NCBI GenBank assembly: GCA_021770615.1
Contig: JAETQR010000005.1
Coordinates: forward strand, 122,467 to 186,466
Origin: Lachnospiraceae bacterium
Lineage (GTDB): Bacteria; Bacillota_A; Clostridia; Lachnospirales; Lachnospiraceae
DNA length: 64,000 nt
Direction: 5' to 3'
A model generated the notes under the pieces. That model did no database searches. It worked only from the letters and a program-made list of their open reading frames with translations, and was not told where the DNA came from. Below are positions 63,926-64,000 of this stretch, one piece after another. A program made the position numbers and the translations under genes. The stretch's first letter is position 1, and each line of letters begins with the position of its first letter.

Positions 63926-63971
63926 AAGTGGCTACAACCCGCATGATTACCGGGCTTGTAGCCACTTTTTG
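63926..63971 (+). terminator. Terminator of the IS1634-type transposase
   Basis: AGTGGCTACAA and TTGTAGCCACT form the stem, closed further by CCG/CGG, followed by a run of five T. It lies just inside the right end of the IS. Confidence 0.8.
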
Positions 63972-64000
63972 CTTTCTTAAGTGTCAAACTCGGGATTATA

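Larger units (their letters stand above)
62142..63989 (+). mobile_element. IS1634-type insertion sequence with 5-bp target duplication
   Basis: Inverted ends GTTTGACACTT (from 62143) and AAGTGTCAAAC (to 63989) are flanked by TCGGG on both sides (62137-62141 and 63990-63994). A hairpin AAGCC-AAACAT-GGCTT plus a T run lies at 62189-62213, able to shield the transposase gene from outside transcription. One transposase gene fills the element. Confidence 0.85.

Overview
The window fits a low-to-mid GC Firmicute of class Clostridia, most likely Lachnospiraceae. Signs are strong GGAGG ribosome sites, the der-plsY-gpsA and greA-lysS blocks, a glmS ribozyme, a YjfB-type protein and the IS families present. 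Genus is not claimed.

Layout. 1-13.2 kb is mostly chromosomal backbone: a cut-off Ig-like surface protein, a PIN toxin/antitoxin pair, a frameshifted small membrane protein, der-plsY-gpsA, a siroheme reductase, yjfB-like, yraN-like, aroB, glmS with its ribozyme, and an L,D-transpeptidase. 13.3-53.4 kb is a phage-derived element with no recognisable terminase, portal, capsid or integrase. 53.4-64 kb holds a broken IS256, a three-gene accessory cassette of unknown function, a broken IS1182, greA-lysS, and an IS1634-type element.

The element is the main find. A catalytically dead tyrosine-recombinase-like regulator (MrpR/YopR-like) is divergent from an operon for a 905-aa single-chain RNA polymerase. 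That polymerase has the double-psi-beta-barrel signature DKDGD (residues 542-546) and candidate catalytic lysines, as in phage SPbeta YonO and eukaryotic QDE-1-type polymerases. Near-identical operator-like repeats lie at both divergent promoters. Behind the regulator, a 90-aa gene has a promoter bracketed by two LexA-type boxes. Downstream are a tail tube protein, small inter-tube/tape proteins, a tape measure, Dit, Tal, a fibre, holin-like proteins and an amidase: a non-contractile, headless tail with lysis genes. A second tape measure-Dit-Tal-fibre module follows. Both tape-measure genes are split by group I introns at the same site (after KN(L/I)G); exact splice points can be predicted, and splicing restores frame. 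The second intron carries an antisense zinc-ribbon gene.

Inferred logic: DNA damage relieves LexA, the 90-aa product counters the MrpR-like repressor, the element's own polymerase is made and transcribes the tail and lysis genes, and self-splicing is needed for full tape measures. The two tail-tip modules could give two particle lengths or specificities. All of this is from reading the sequence; no searches were run.
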